This document shows, piece after piece, positions 17,373-25,925 of a stretch of 47,577 nucleotides of DNA. Within the stretch, counting starts at the first letter, position 1. Every line of letters begins with the position of its first letter. A program made the position numbers and the translations under genes. Source of the DNA: an uncultured Parabacteroides sp. Its GTDB lineage: Bacteria; Bacteroidota; Bacteroidia; Bacteroidales; Tannerellaceae. The notes under the pieces were generated by a model. The model was not told where the DNA came from and searched no databases. It was given only the letters and a program-made list of their open reading frames with translations. Where the stretch lies: NCBI GenBank assembly GCA_946055095.1, contig CAMGEM010000003.1:1-47577 (forward strand), given 5' to 3'.

Positions 17373-19532
17373 ATGAAACGATTCATGCTTACAGTGGCAG
17401 CGGCCTTGCTGGCTCTTCCGACGATGGCGGATGAGGGCATGTGGCTGTTGCCGCTGATGAAACAACAAAAGTATGCCGACATGCAGGCGTTGGGCTTGCG
17501 GTTGGCGGATACGGAGGTATATAACGCTGAGGGACCCTCGTTGAAGGATGCCGTGGTGCGTTTCGGGGGTGGTTGTACGGGTGAGATCATCTCGTCGGAT
17601 GGTTTGGTGCTGACCAATCACCACTGTGGTTATGGCAGTATTCAGAAACACAGCTCGTTGGAGCATGACTACCTGACGGATGGCTTCTGGGCTATGTCGA
17701 AAGCCGAAGAGCTGCCCAATCCTGGCTTGACCGTCACCTTTATTGATCGTATCGACGATGTGACCGATTATGTTTTGGCGGAGTGGGCCAAGCGGGGAGA
17801 GCCAAAGAGCATGGATTTCCTCAATGCTTCCTATCTGAATAAGTTGGCGAAGCAAAAGGTGGGAGAGGCTTACCTGAACAACCATCCCGGTACGGAGGTG
17901 GAGATCAAGGCTTTCTATGGCGGTAACAAGTATTATATGTTCACCAAGAAGGTGTATAGCGACGTGCGTTTGGTGGGAGCGCCTCCTTCGTCGATCGGTA
18001 AGTTTGGCGCTGATACCGACAACTGGATGTGGCCACGCCATACAGGTGACTTCTCGTTGTTCCGTGTATATGCGGATGCCAATGGTGAGCCGGCTCCCTA
18101 TGCTGAGAGTAATGTGCCGTTGCATCCCAAGCGTTGGTTGAAGCTCTCTCTGCAAGGCGTGCAAGAGAACGACTTCGCCATGATCATGGGTTTCCCTGGT
18201 CGGACCAATAAGTATTATACCTCCTGGGAGGTAGCCGAGCGGCGAGACATCGACAACCGGGTGCGTATCGGTATGCGCGAGGTGCGTCAGCAAGCCATGT
18301 TGGAGGAGATGTTGGCCGATCCGGCTGTGCGTATCCAGTATGCCAGCAAATATTCCTCCTCAACCAATGCCTATAAGAACGCCATAGGTAGCAACTGGGC
18401 GATCAATAAGCGTGATTTTGAGCAGGTAAAGGCAGAGGAGCAGAATCGGTTGCTGGATTGGGAACGTGCACGGGGCGGTCATACCTATGCGCAAGCGTTG
18501 TCGGAGATCGAGCAGATGGTGACGGCTCGTAGGTCATTGCGTTTCCGCAGTTGGATGCTCGACGAGGCGTTGCTGCGAGGCATCGAATGCTCGAAAGTAC
18601 CTACGGCCATCGACTCGTTGTGTTTAGCCTTGGAGGGCAAGGATGCGGAGGCGACAAAGCGCCACTTGGCCGTGTTAGAGAAGGCTTACCATGCGTTTGC
18701 CAACAAGGATTATGCCGTGGAGGTGGATCGGAAGGTGGCGAAAGCGATGCTGACTGCCTATCGGGAATGGATGGGCGAGGAGCCACAACCGAGTTATCTC
18801 GCTGAGATCGACAGCCGTTTCAAAGGCGATGTGGCGGCCTTTGTGGATGACCTGTTTGCCACCTCTATCTTCGGCAGTGACCAGCAGTTTACCCGTTTCC
18901 TCCAGAAGCCTACGGTGAAAGCCTTGCGTGAGGATCCGATGATCCGTTTTGCGTTGTCTATTCAGGCGGAGAAGAAGGCATTAGATAAGGCGTTGGCAGG
19001 GTTCGACACCGGCTATGCCTTGGCGCATCGCACCTATGTGAAAGGTCTGTTGGAGATGTATGGTGACCGGGCCAACTTCCCCGACGCAAATTCCACCTTG
19101 CGCCTTGCCTATGGACAGGTGAAAGGGTATAGCCCGAAGGATTGCGACTACTATGGTTATCAGACCACTTTAGAGGGTGTGATGGAGAAGGAGGATCCCA
19201 ACAACTGGGAGTTTGTCGTGCCTGATCGCTTGAAAGAGCTGTATCGAACGAAAGACTTCGGCCCTTATCAGACGGCAGCAGGAAAGATGCCGGTCGCTTT
19301 TTGTGCGACGACGCACACCACGGGCGGCAACTCCGGTAGTCCCGTGATGAATGCGGATGGAGCCTTGATCGGTATCAACTTCGACCGTAACTGGGAGGGT
19401 GTTGGTGGCGACATTCAGTATCTACCTGATTACCAGCGTAGCATTATCGTGGATATTCGCTATGTCCTCTTCGTGATCGACAAGTATGCCAATGCGGGTT
19501 ACTTGCTGAAAGAGATGGATTTAGTGAAGTAG
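17373..19532 (+). CDS. dpp11: S46 dipeptidyl peptidase, DPP11 type (Asp/Glu-specific)
   Basis: A 719-residue periplasmic serine peptidase with a signal peptide (about residues 1-19). It removes dipeptides from oligopeptide N-termini, feeding amino acid fermentation in Bacteroidales. The triad is His84 (TNHHCGYG), Asp226 (RHTGDFSLF) and Ser654 (TGGNSGSPV), each one residue lower than in Porphyromonas gingivalis DPP11. Arg672, 18 residues after the serine in INFDRNWEG, is the residue that gives DPP11 its preference for Asp or Glu at P1; DPP7 has glycine there. The gene follows rhaD by 27 bases. It is followed by the 22-bp repeat array. Confidence 0.94.
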   Translation: MKRFMLTVAAALLALPTMADEGMWLLPLMKQQKYADMQALGLRLADTEVYNAEGPSLKDAVVRFGGGCTGEIISSDGLVLTNHHCGYGSIQKHSSLEHDYLTDGFWAMSKAEELPNPGLTVTFIDRIDDVTDYVLAEWAKRGEPKSMDFLNASYLNKLAKQKVGEAYLNNHPGTEVEIKAFYGGNKYYMFTKKVYSDVRLVGAPPSSIGKFGADTDNWMWPRHTGDFSLFRVYADANGEPAPYAESNVPLHPKRWLKLSLQGVQENDFAMIMGFPGRTNKYYTSWEVAERRDIDNRVRIGMREVRQQAMLEEMLADPAVRIQYASKYSSSTNAYKNAIGSNWAINKRDFEQVKAEEQNRLLDWERARGGHTYAQALSEIEQMVTARRSLRFRSWMLDEALLRGIECSKVPTAIDSLCLALEGKDAEATKRHLAVLEKAYHAFANKDYAVEVDRKVAKAMLTAYREWMGEEPQPSYLAEIDSRFKGDVAAFVDDLFATSIFGSDQQFTRFLQKPTVKALREDPMIRFALSIQAEKKALDKALAGFDTGYALAHRTYVKGLLEMYGDRANFPDANSTLRLAYGQVKGYSPKDCDYYGYQTTLEGVMEKEDPNNWEFVVPDRLKELYRTKDFGPYQTAAGKMPVAFCATTHTTGGNSGSPVMNADGALIGINFDRNWEGVGGDIQYLPDYQRSIIVDIRYVLFVIDKYANAGYLLKEMDLVK

Positions 19533-19548
19533 GCGATGGCCGCAAAAA

Positions 19549-19710
19549 ACGTTGCCCGTAGTTTGGGAAAACGTTGCCCATCGTTTTAAAAAACATTGCC
19601 GATCGTTTTAGAAAACGTTGCCCGTGGTTTTGGAAAATCATGGGCAATATTTTTTTGTCCGTTGCCCATCATTTTGGAAGGCATTGCCTGCCGCTTGACC
19701 AAGTCTGCCT
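19549..19710. repeat. 22-bp phased palindromic tandem array (seven units, one inverted)
   Basis: The core TTGCC(C) begins at 19552, 19574, 19596, 19618, 19662 and 19684, all on an exact 22-base grid. The grid position at 19640 holds the core in the opposite orientation (CATGGGCAA at 19639-19647). Each better unit is a dyad, AAAACG, eight-base core, CGTTTT. A decayed eighth unit may lie near 19705. Units differ by several substitutions. The period is not a multiple of three, and there is no spacer sequence as in CRISPR. Confidence 0.85.
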
Positions 19711-19810
19711 GATTCGCCCCAAATAGTGTTCCTGTTAGTCCCCACTTTTTCCCCAGTTAGCGAAAAATATTTCTCCAGTTGGAGCCGAGATTGGCGTGTG
19801 TGGGCGACAA

Positions 19811-19845
19811 TAAAAAAGGCTGTCTCCCAATCAGAAACAGCCTTT
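19811..19845 (-). terminator. Terminator of the initiator tRNA gene
   Basis: AAAGGCTGT (19815-19823) pairs with ACAGCCTTT (19837-19845). On the minus strand the stem is followed by a T-run, six bases after the tRNA 3' end. Confidence 0.8.
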
Positions 19846-19850
19846 ATCAG

Positions 19851-19922
<72 letters not shown>

Positions 19923-19955
19923 ATGTCATTGCGATCAGTTACCCGATTGCGAGTG

Positions 19956-19986
19956 CAAAGGTAGGCATTATTTTTAGAAAAACAAA
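19956..19986 (-). promoter_or_regulatory. Promoter of initiator tRNA-Met
   Basis: On the minus strand TTTG (19983-19986), 19 bases, TACCTTTG (19956-19963): an exact match to the Bacteroidetes -33/-7 consensus, with the same spacing as the tRNA promoter at 26770. Confidence 0.8.
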
Positions 19987-20044
19987 TTTGGAGCACTTTT
20001 TTTTTGATATGCTTGGTAGAACCAATCTTTTTTGAGTACTTTGC

Positions 20045-20067
20045 GCACATTATTCAATAAAATGTGC
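20045..20067. promoter_or_regulatory. Candidate operator before the TetR gene
   Basis: GCACAT (20045-20050) and ATGTGC (20062-20067) form a dyad with an 11-base centre. It lies just after a degenerate -7 element (TACTTTG, about 20037-20043) and just before the ATG at 20073, where an autoregulatory TetR would bind. Inference only. Confidence 0.4.
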
Positions 20068-20072
20068 AATTC

Positions 20073-20666
20073 ATGCCGACGACAGTTTCAAAGACACGCG
20101 ATATGTTAGTGGATGTGGCCAGACAGTTGTTTGCCCGCATGGGAGTGGACAATACAACGATGAACGACATCGCGCAGGCATCTCGCAAGGGCAGACGAAC
20201 GCTTTATACCTATTTTAAAAGCAAAAACGAGATCTTCTTGGCTGTAGTAGAGTCGGAGTTGGATCAGCTTTACAAGGTTTTGCTGGAGGTGACTTCCCGC
20301 AATATTCCTGCCGATGAGAAGTTGGTGGCTTTTATCTACGCCCGCTTGGATGCGGTAAAGGCGATTGTTTTTCGGAATGGCACGTTGCGTGCTACTTTTT
20401 TCCGCGATATTTGGCGGGTGGAGAAGGTGCGTAAGAGTTTTGACTTGCGTGAGATAGAGATGTTGCAAGGTATATTGGACGAGGGTGTTCGGACAGGAGT
20501 CTTTCAGATGCCCGATACCGACATCACGGCTTTGGTGCTTCACCATGCTTTGAAGGGGTTGGAGGTGCCCTATATTCGTGGGGTGATGGGCGATAATATC
20601 AATCAGCGCATCAAACGAAGAGAGAACGTGATTAACTTGATATTTAATGGAATAAGGGTGAAATAG
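20073..20666 (+). CDS. TetR/AcrR-family transcriptional regulator
   Basis: A 197-residue regulator. The N-terminal helix-turn-helix (about residues 8-52) has the usual pattern ending in RTLYTYFKSKNEIF; the rest is the helical ligand-binding and dimer domain. The start is ATG 20073; an in-frame GTG nine bases earlier is less likely and would sit inside the dyad at 20045-20067. The next gene, 55 bases on, is a FabH-like synthase followed by FabG, so the regulator may respond to an acyl-CoA or fatty acid and control that set, but no ligand can be read from the sequence. Confidence 0.88.
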   Translation: MPTTVSKTRDMLVDVARQLFARMGVDNTTMNDIAQASRKGRRTLYTYFKSKNEIFLAVVESELDQLYKVLLEVTSRNIPADEKLVAFIYARLDAVKAIVFRNGTLRATFFRDIWRVEKVRKSFDLREIEMLQGILDEGVRTGVFQMPDTDITALVLHHALKGLEVPYIRGVMGDNINQRIKRRENVINLIFNGIRVK

Positions 20667-20721
20667 ATAGAGAAATATAAAGATAGAGTTTGAAAAAGGA
20701 TTAATTTAAGTAAAGGCAAAA

Positions 20722-21669
20722 ATGTTTATTAATGCGACTGGCTATTATGTGCCCGCGGATCGGGTAGATAATGAGCATTTCCGGGAGTTGAATGGATTGA
20801 CGAGCGAGTGGATCGAGCAGCGAACAGGTATCTTGACTCGCTCAAAGGCTAAGCCGGAAGAGAACGTGAATACGATGAGTTTAGAGGCAGTGCGGGATGC
20901 GCTTCCTCATTTACCGTATGATATCAAGGAGGTGGATCTGATCGTTTCCGCTTCCTATTCGCCGCATGACACGGTGGCGACGGCAGCGCATACCGTGCAG
21001 CATGTGTATCAGATCGCTGGAGCCAAGGCGCTTTATCTTTCGTCGGCTTGCTCCTCATTTATGAATGCCTTGGAGGTGGTGGAGGGCTATTTCGCTTCCG
21101 GCAAAGCCAAGAAGGCGTTGCTGCTCTCTGCGGATAAGAACTCGGCCTATTATAATGAGACAGATCCGAAGGCGGGACATCTTTGGGGAGATGCGGCAGC
21201 GGCCTTTTTCCTCTCGAAGGAGCCTGTCTGTGAGACCGATGCAGAGATCTTGGAGATTTATACTTGTGGCTTGGGCGATTTGCCCAAGGCGATGGAGGCG
21301 GTGCATTTGTTCCCGAAAGAGGGCGGTATCGCTATGCCGGAGGGTAGAGATGTCTTCATGCAGGCTTGTACCTACATGCCAAAGAATGTGCTTAACCTGT
21401 TGGCTAACCATGGTTATACCTTGGATGATCTCTCTTATTTCATTGGTCATCAAGCCAACATGCGCATCATGGCGAACATCGCGAAACAGCTTAAACTGCC
21501 GGAAGAGAAGTTCTTGCATAACATCGAGGAGTTGGGCAACACCGGCTCGGTTAGCTCCGCTTTGGTCTATGCGCAACATGTGAATCAGTTCAAGCCAGGC
21601 GATTTGGTGGCACTCACTGTCTTTGGTGGTGGCTATTCTACGGGAGCCTGCTTGATCAAACAACGATAG
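20722..21669 (+). CDS. 3-oxoacyl-ACP synthase III family protein (FabH-like)
   Basis: A 315-residue thiolase-fold condensing enzyme. The Cys-His-Asn triad of ketoacyl synthase III is intact: Cys110 (SSACSSF), His243 (IGHQANMRI) and Asn273 (ELGNTGS). FabH starts fatty acid synthesis by condensing an acyl-CoA primer with malonyl-ACP. The closest context is a TetR regulator before it and fabG after it (26 bases), so it may be a regulated or specialised paralogue rather than the main housekeeping FabH; I cannot tell which primer it uses. Confidence 0.88.
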   Translation: MFINATGYYVPADRVDNEHFRELNGLTSEWIEQRTGILTRSKAKPEENVNTMSLEAVRDALPHLPYDIKEVDLIVSASYSPHDTVATAAHTVQHVYQIAGAKALYLSSACSSFMNALEVVEGYFASGKAKKALLLSADKNSAYYNETDPKAGHLWGDAAAAFFLSKEPVCETDAEILEIYTCGLGDLPKAMEAVHLFPKEGGIAMPEGRDVFMQACTYMPKNVLNLLANHGYTLDDLSYFIGHQANMRIMANIAKQLKLPEEKFLHNIEELGNTGSVSSALVYAQHVNQFKPGDLVALTVFGGGYSTGACLIKQR

Positions 21670-21695
21670 TATTTTCATTTAATAAACAAGGTTCT

Positions 21696-22442
21696 ATGAA
21701 GTTATTGGAAGGTAAGGTAGCAATCATTACGGGTGCTGCCCGTGGCATTGGCAAGGCCATTGCCTTGAAGTTCGCCGCTGAGGGTGCGAACATTGCGTTT
21801 ACGGATTTGGTCATCGACGAGAACGGCTTGGCTACACAGGCTGAGATCGAGGCATTGGGCGTGAAGGCGAAAGGCTACGCTTCAAACGCAGCTAATTTCG
21901 AGGATACGCACAATGTAGTGGCTGAGATCGTGAAGGATTTCGGTCGGGTAGATGTGTTGGTGAACAATGCCGGTATCACGAAAGATGGTTTGATGATGCG
22001 CATGAGCGAGGGTCAATGGGACGCTGTGTTGAATGTCAACCTGAAGTCTGCGTTCAACTTTATCCATGCCGTTTCTCCGATCATGATGAAGCAACGTGCG
22101 GGTAGCATCATCAACATGTCTTCTGTGGTGGGCGTGCATGGCAACGCTGGTCAATGCAACTATTCCGCATCAAAGGCGGGTATGATCGGTTTGGCTAAGT
22201 CTATCGCACAGGAGTTGGGCTCTCGTGGTATTCGTGCCAATGCGATCGCTCCGGGCTTCATCATCACGGATATGACCGCTAAGTTGCCTGAGGATGTGAA
22301 GGCTGAGTGGTGCAAGAAGATTCCTTTGCGCCGTGGAGGTACGGTAGAGGATGTGGCTAACATCGCGACGTTCTTGGCTTCTGATATGTCTTCTTATGTC
22401 TCTGGTCAGGTGATCCAGGTTGACGGTGGCATGAATATGTAA
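21696..22442 (+). CDS. fabG: 3-oxoacyl-ACP reductase
   Basis: A 248-residue short-chain dehydrogenase that reduces 3-oxoacyl-ACP with NADPH in the elongation cycle. The dinucleotide site TGAARGIG is at residues 12-19, the NNAG motif at 90-93, and the catalytic Ser143, Tyr156 and Lys160 (NYSASK) have the canonical spacing. The C-terminal SGQVIQVDGGMNM is typical of FabG. It follows the FabH-like gene closely and ends before a hairpin near 22459-22499. Confidence 0.93.
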   Translation: MKLLEGKVAIITGAARGIGKAIALKFAAEGANIAFTDLVIDENGLATQAEIEALGVKAKGYASNAANFEDTHNVVAEIVKDFGRVDVLVNNAGITKDGLMMRMSEGQWDAVLNVNLKSAFNFIHAVSPIMMKQRAGSIINMSSVVGVHGNAGQCNYSASKAGMIGLAKSIAQELGSRGIRANAIAPGFIITDMTAKLPEDVKAEWCKKIPLRRGGTVEDVANIATFLASDMSSYVSGQVIQVDGGMNM

Positions 22443-22458
22443 TTAGGGTAATTTTGAG

Positions 22459-22499
22459 TTTTGGATCTTGTGTAGGCATAAAGCACGCAAGATCCAAAA
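22459..22499 (+). terminator. Hairpin after fabG
   Basis: TTTTGGATCTTG (22459-22470) pairs with CAAGATCCAAAA (22488-22499) around a 17-base loop. There is no strong T-run, and the next gene starts only 18 bases on, so it may attenuate rather than stop transcription. Confidence 0.5.
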
Positions 22500-22517
22500 T
22501 TTATATCGGATTGTATC

Positions 22518-23195
22518 ATGGAGGTAATTTACGAAGATAACCATCTCATCGCGGTTGATAAGACCTGTCGAGAGATCGTCCAAGGAGACAAGACCGGTGA
22601 TACCCCTCTTTCTGAGCAATTGAAGGCTTGGTTGAAAGAGAAGTATCAGAAGCCAGGCAATGTCTTCGTGGGAGTCACGCATCGGCTGGATCGGCCGGTC
22701 AGCGGTGTGGTGCTTTTCGCCAAGACCAGCAAGGCGTTGGCTCGTTTGAACGAGATGTTTCGCTTGGGACAGGTGAAGAAGACCTATTGGGCCATCGTGA
22801 AGAACAAGCCTAAACAGGAAGAGGGGGAGTTAGTGAATTGGCTGGTGCGCAATGAGAAGCAAAACAAAAGCTATGCCTATGACACGGAACGTCCTGGGGC
22901 TAAGCAGGCGATCTTGCATTATCGGTTGATTGCCAGCTCTGATCGTTACTACCTGTTGGAGATAGACTTGAAGACAGGGCGTCACCACCAGATCCGTTGC
23001 CAGTTGGCGCACATGGGTTGTCCCATTAAGGGCGACTTGAAATATGGCTTTGAACGTTCTAACCGGGATGGTGGGATCAGTCTGCACGCACGCAGCGCGG
23101 CGTTCATTCACCCCGTATCTAAACAATCATTGGTTATAGAGGCTCCTGTGCCCGATGATCCCTTGTGGCGTGCGTTGGCAGAGGCTGTAGAATAG
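22518..23195 (+). CDS. RluA-family RNA pseudouridine synthase
   Basis: A 225-residue enzyme that isomerises uridine to pseudouridine in RNA. The catalytic aspartate is Asp58 in HRLDRPVSGV, the signature of the RluA/RluC/RluD group. Also visible are LETGRHHQIR-type residues (DLKTGRHHQIRCQLAHMG) in the second half. It lacks an S4 RNA-binding domain and is short, as in stand-alone RluA-type or TruC-like members. The RNA target cannot be predicted. Confidence 0.9.
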   Translation: MEVIYEDNHLIAVDKTCREIVQGDKTGDTPLSEQLKAWLKEKYQKPGNVFVGVTHRLDRPVSGVVLFAKTSKALARLNEMFRLGQVKKTYWAIVKNKPKQEEGELVNWLVRNEKQNKSYAYDTERPGAKQAILHYRLIASSDRYYLLEIDLKTGRHHQIRCQLAHMGCPIKGDLKYGFERSNRDGGISLHARSAAFIHPVSKQSLVIEAPVPDDPLWRALAEAVE

Positions 23196-23240
23196 CTGCT
23201 GGATTAAGTTCAAGGGATGGTGTATTGCCGAATTTTTTCG

Positions 23241-23248
23241 TAAGTTTG
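23241..23248 (+). promoter_or_regulatory. -7 box for the M20/deaminase/phosphorylase operon
   Basis: TAAGTTTG, 38 bases before the ATG at 23286, matches TAnnTTTG. No good -33 element is seen. Confidence 0.5.
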
Positions 23249-23285
23249 CGCTATCATTATCATTGAACATAAAAACGAGTAAGCT

Positions 23286-24641
23286 ATGTCTGTAAAATCG
23301 TATATCGAATCCAATAAGGATCGTTTTGTGGAGGAGCTCTTTTCGCTCATCCGTATTCCTTCTATTAGCGCAAAACAGGAGCATCAATCCGATATGTGGG
23401 CTTGTGCCCAGCGGTGGGCTGAATTATTGTGCGCATCGGGTGCTGACCGGGCGGAGGTGATGCCGACGGAGGGCTTCCCCGTCGTTTATGCGGAGAAAAT
23501 GGTTGACCCCGTTGCGCCTACGGTACTGATTTATGCCCACTATGATGTGCAACCTGCTGAACCTTTGGAGTTATGGAAAAGCCAGCCTTTTGAACCGGAA
23601 ATACGTGAAGGCCGTATCTGGGCCCGAGGTGCCGACGATGACAAGGGGCAGGGCATGATCCAGGTGAAGGGATTTGAGACGGCCATTCATGAGGGATTGC
23701 TCCATTGCAATGTCAAGTTCATCTTCGAGGGTGAGGAGGAGATCGGTTCTCCCAGTTTGGAGGCATTCTGCCAGGCCAACAAGGAGCTGCTGAAGGCCGA
23801 TGTGATTTTGGTGTCTGATACCAGCATGGTGAGCAAAGAGACACCTTCGTTGACGACGGGTCTGCGTGGTTTGGCTTACTGGGAGTTAGAGGTGACGGGC
23901 CCTAACCGAGACCTGCATTCTGGCCATTTTGGTGGTGCGGTGGCCAACCCGATCAATGTGCTCTGCAAGATGATGGCTGACATCACCGATGCGGATGGCC
24001 GCATCACAATTCCGGGTTTCTATGATGACGTGGAGGAGGTCTCTCCGGCTGAGCGGGAGATGATCGCCCGTATTCCTTTCGATGAGGAGAAATACAAGCG
24101 TGCCATTGATGTGGATGCCCTGTTTGGTGAGAAGGGCTATTCGACGTTGGAGCGGAACAGTTGCCGTCCTTCGTTCGATATTTGTGGCATTTGGGGCGGC
24201 TATATCGGTGAGGGCAGCAAGACGGTGCTTCCCTCGAAAGCCTACGCCAAGGTGTCGGCCCGTTTGGTGCCGCATCAGGATCCGGCAAAGATCAACCAGC
24301 TTTTCATGGATTATATCGCTCGTGTCACACCTCCTTACGTGCGGGTGAAGGTGACACCCAGTCATGGCGGTTTGGGCTATGTTTGTCCGATTGATTTGCC
24401 CGCTTACCAAGCAGCGGAAGAGGCGGTAGGTATCGCTTTTGGGCAGAAGCCGTTGGCGGTACGTCGAGGTGGTAGTATTCCGATTATCTCCACTTTTGAG
24501 CAGGTGTTGGGCATCAAGACCGTTTTGATGGGCTTCGGTTTGGAACAGAATGCGATTCACTCGCCCAACGAGAGTCAAGAGTTGGATATTTTCTTCAAGG
24601 GTATCGAGTCTGTGGCTGAGTTCTATCGGATTTATAAATAA
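23286..24641 (+). CDS. M20-family metallodipeptidase
   Basis: A 451-residue cytoplasmic zinc peptidase of the M20 family that includes carnosinase-like dipeptidases. Metal-site motifs are YAHYDVQP (His85, Asp87), GADDDKG (about 115-121) and EGEEEIG (about 148-154), with a later histidine near the C-terminus. The dimerisation domain is inserted in the middle (about residues 195-350). No signal peptide. It leads a run with a deaminase (12 bases on) and a nucleoside phosphorylase. The substrate is unknown; it may take the dipeptides released by periplasmic peptidases such as DPP11. Confidence 0.92.
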   Translation: MSVKSYIESNKDRFVEELFSLIRIPSISAKQEHQSDMWACAQRWAELLCASGADRAEVMPTEGFPVVYAEKMVDPVAPTVLIYAHYDVQPAEPLELWKSQPFEPEIREGRIWARGADDDKGQGMIQVKGFETAIHEGLLHCNVKFIFEGEEEIGSPSLEAFCQANKELLKADVILVSDTSMVSKETPSLTTGLRGLAYWELEVTGPNRDLHSGHFGGAVANPINVLCKMMADITDADGRITIPGFYDDVEEVSPAEREMIARIPFDEEKYKRAIDVDALFGEKGYSTLERNSCRPSFDICGIWGGYIGEGSKTVLPSKAYAKVSARLVPHQDPAKINQLFMDYIARVTPPYVRVKVTPSHGGLGYVCPIDLPAYQAAEEAVGIAFGQKPLAVRRGGSIPIISTFEQVLGIKTVLMGFGLEQNAIHSPNESQELDIFFKGIESVAEFYRIYK

Positions 24642-24653
24642 GCGTAGGTCAGG

Positions 24654-25910
24654 ATGAGCCTATTGATTAAAAACGCATGGTTGGCGGGTGAGGCGACGGA
24701 TATTTATATCGAGGGCAATGAGATCCGTCGAGTGGGGTCTTCTTTGCCTTGCTCTGCCGATCGCCAGATAGACGCTACCCATAAGGCGGTGATTCCGGGT
24801 TTTGTGAATGGGCATACCCATGCGGCTATGACCCTGTTTCGAGGATTTGGCGATGATATGCCTCTCAAGCCTTGGTTAGAGGAGAAGATTTGGCCCAATG
24901 AGGCGAAGCTGACGCACGAGGATGTCTATTGGGGCGTGAAGTTGGCCTGCTTAGAGATGATCAAGAGTGGGACAACCACCTTCTTGGATATGTATATGCA
25001 CTTCGGTGCCGTGGCGGAGGCGACGGAGGAGATGGGCTTGCGAGCTGTCTTGTCGGGTGCCTGTTTCGACCATTTCGATCCGGAACTGTCGGAGCGTTGT
25101 AAGCGGTCGAATGAGCGTCTGCTGCAAACGGTCGGGCGGTATGGCTCCCGGATTCAGTTGGCTTTGGGCCCTCATGCGATTTATACGGTCTCAGGTCCGT
25201 TGTTGCAATGGTGCGATGCGTTTGCGAAGGAGCATGCTTTGTTGATCCATCTGCATTTGGCGGAGACGGAGGGAGAGGTGGCCGATTCCGTGCGCCGTTT
25301 CGGGCTTACCCCGGTTCGTTATTTGCATAAGTTGGGTGTGTTGTCGCCTCGCCTGGTGATTGCGCATGGGGTTTATGTGGATGAGGAGGAGCTGAGACTG
25401 CTGGCTGACCATGGGGTGAAGGTGATCCATAATCCAGCGTCTAACATGAAGTTGGCTTCTGGCTATCGATTCAAATACCAAGAGATGCGCGCTTTGGGTA
25501 TTCCGGTGGGAATTGGAACGGACGGTTGTGCCTCATCCAATAATTTGGACATGATAGAGGCGATGAAGTTGGCTTCGCTATTAGGTAAGGTATGGCGAAA
25601 GGATCCGGAGGCGTTGACATGCGGGGAGATGTTCGCCTCGGCTACGGAGATTGGTGCCTCACTATTAGGCCTGAAAGCGGGGAAGATTGCGGAGGGCTAT
25701 TTGGCGGATCTCTGCTTGATCGACCTGCGTCAGCCCGCCTTTACGCCCAATTTTGACTTTGTCTCCAATTTGGTCTATGCGGCGAATGGCAGTTGTGTGG
25801 ATACCGTCATTTGTGATGGGAAAGTATTGATGGAGCATCGGCATGTGCCAGGTGAGGAGGAGATCATGGAACGTGCCGCTGCGATGGCGTATGATTTGGT
25901 GAAACGATAA
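24654..25910 (+). CDS. mtaD: Amidohydrolase, MTA/SAH deaminase family
   Basis: A 418-residue amidohydrolase of the group that deaminates 5'-methylthioadenosine and S-adenosylhomocysteine to the inosine derivatives. Metal ligands: His54 and His56 in GHTHAAM, the histidine of IHLHLAETEGEV, a histidine in VIAHGVY, and the aspartate in GTDGCASSNN. Substrate-group signatures include the HLAETEGEV stretch. It sits between an M20 peptidase and purine nucleoside phosphorylase, consistent with nucleoside salvage. Related chlorohydrolases or guanine deaminases are less likely given these motifs and neighbours. Confidence 0.87.
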   Translation: MSLLIKNAWLAGEATDIYIEGNEIRRVGSSLPCSADRQIDATHKAVIPGFVNGHTHAAMTLFRGFGDDMPLKPWLEEKIWPNEAKLTHEDVYWGVKLACLEMIKSGTTTFLDMYMHFGAVAEATEEMGLRAVLSGACFDHFDPELSERCKRSNERLLQTVGRYGSRIQLALGPHAIYTVSGPLLQWCDAFAKEHALLIHLHLAETEGEVADSVRRFGLTPVRYLHKLGVLSPRLVIAHGVYVDEEELRLLADHGVKVIHNPASNMKLASGYRFKYQEMRALGIPVGIGTDGCASSNNLDMIEAMKLASLLGKVWRKDPEALTCGEMFASATEIGASLLGLKAGKIAEGYLADLCLIDLRQPAFTPNFDFVSNLVYAANGSCVDTVICDGKVLMEHRHVPGEEEIMERAAAMAYDLVKR

Positions 25911-25925
25911 AAAGGAGGAAAGGAA

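Noticed and set aside
19444-19647. Minus-strand frame with repeated FKTMGN/NYGQRFL-like peptides
   Set aside because: It comes from the 22-bp array; the period is not a multiple of three, so each unit falls in another frame.
19549-19710. CRISPR array
   Set aside because: Units abut each other with no unique spacers, and there are no cas genes in the window.
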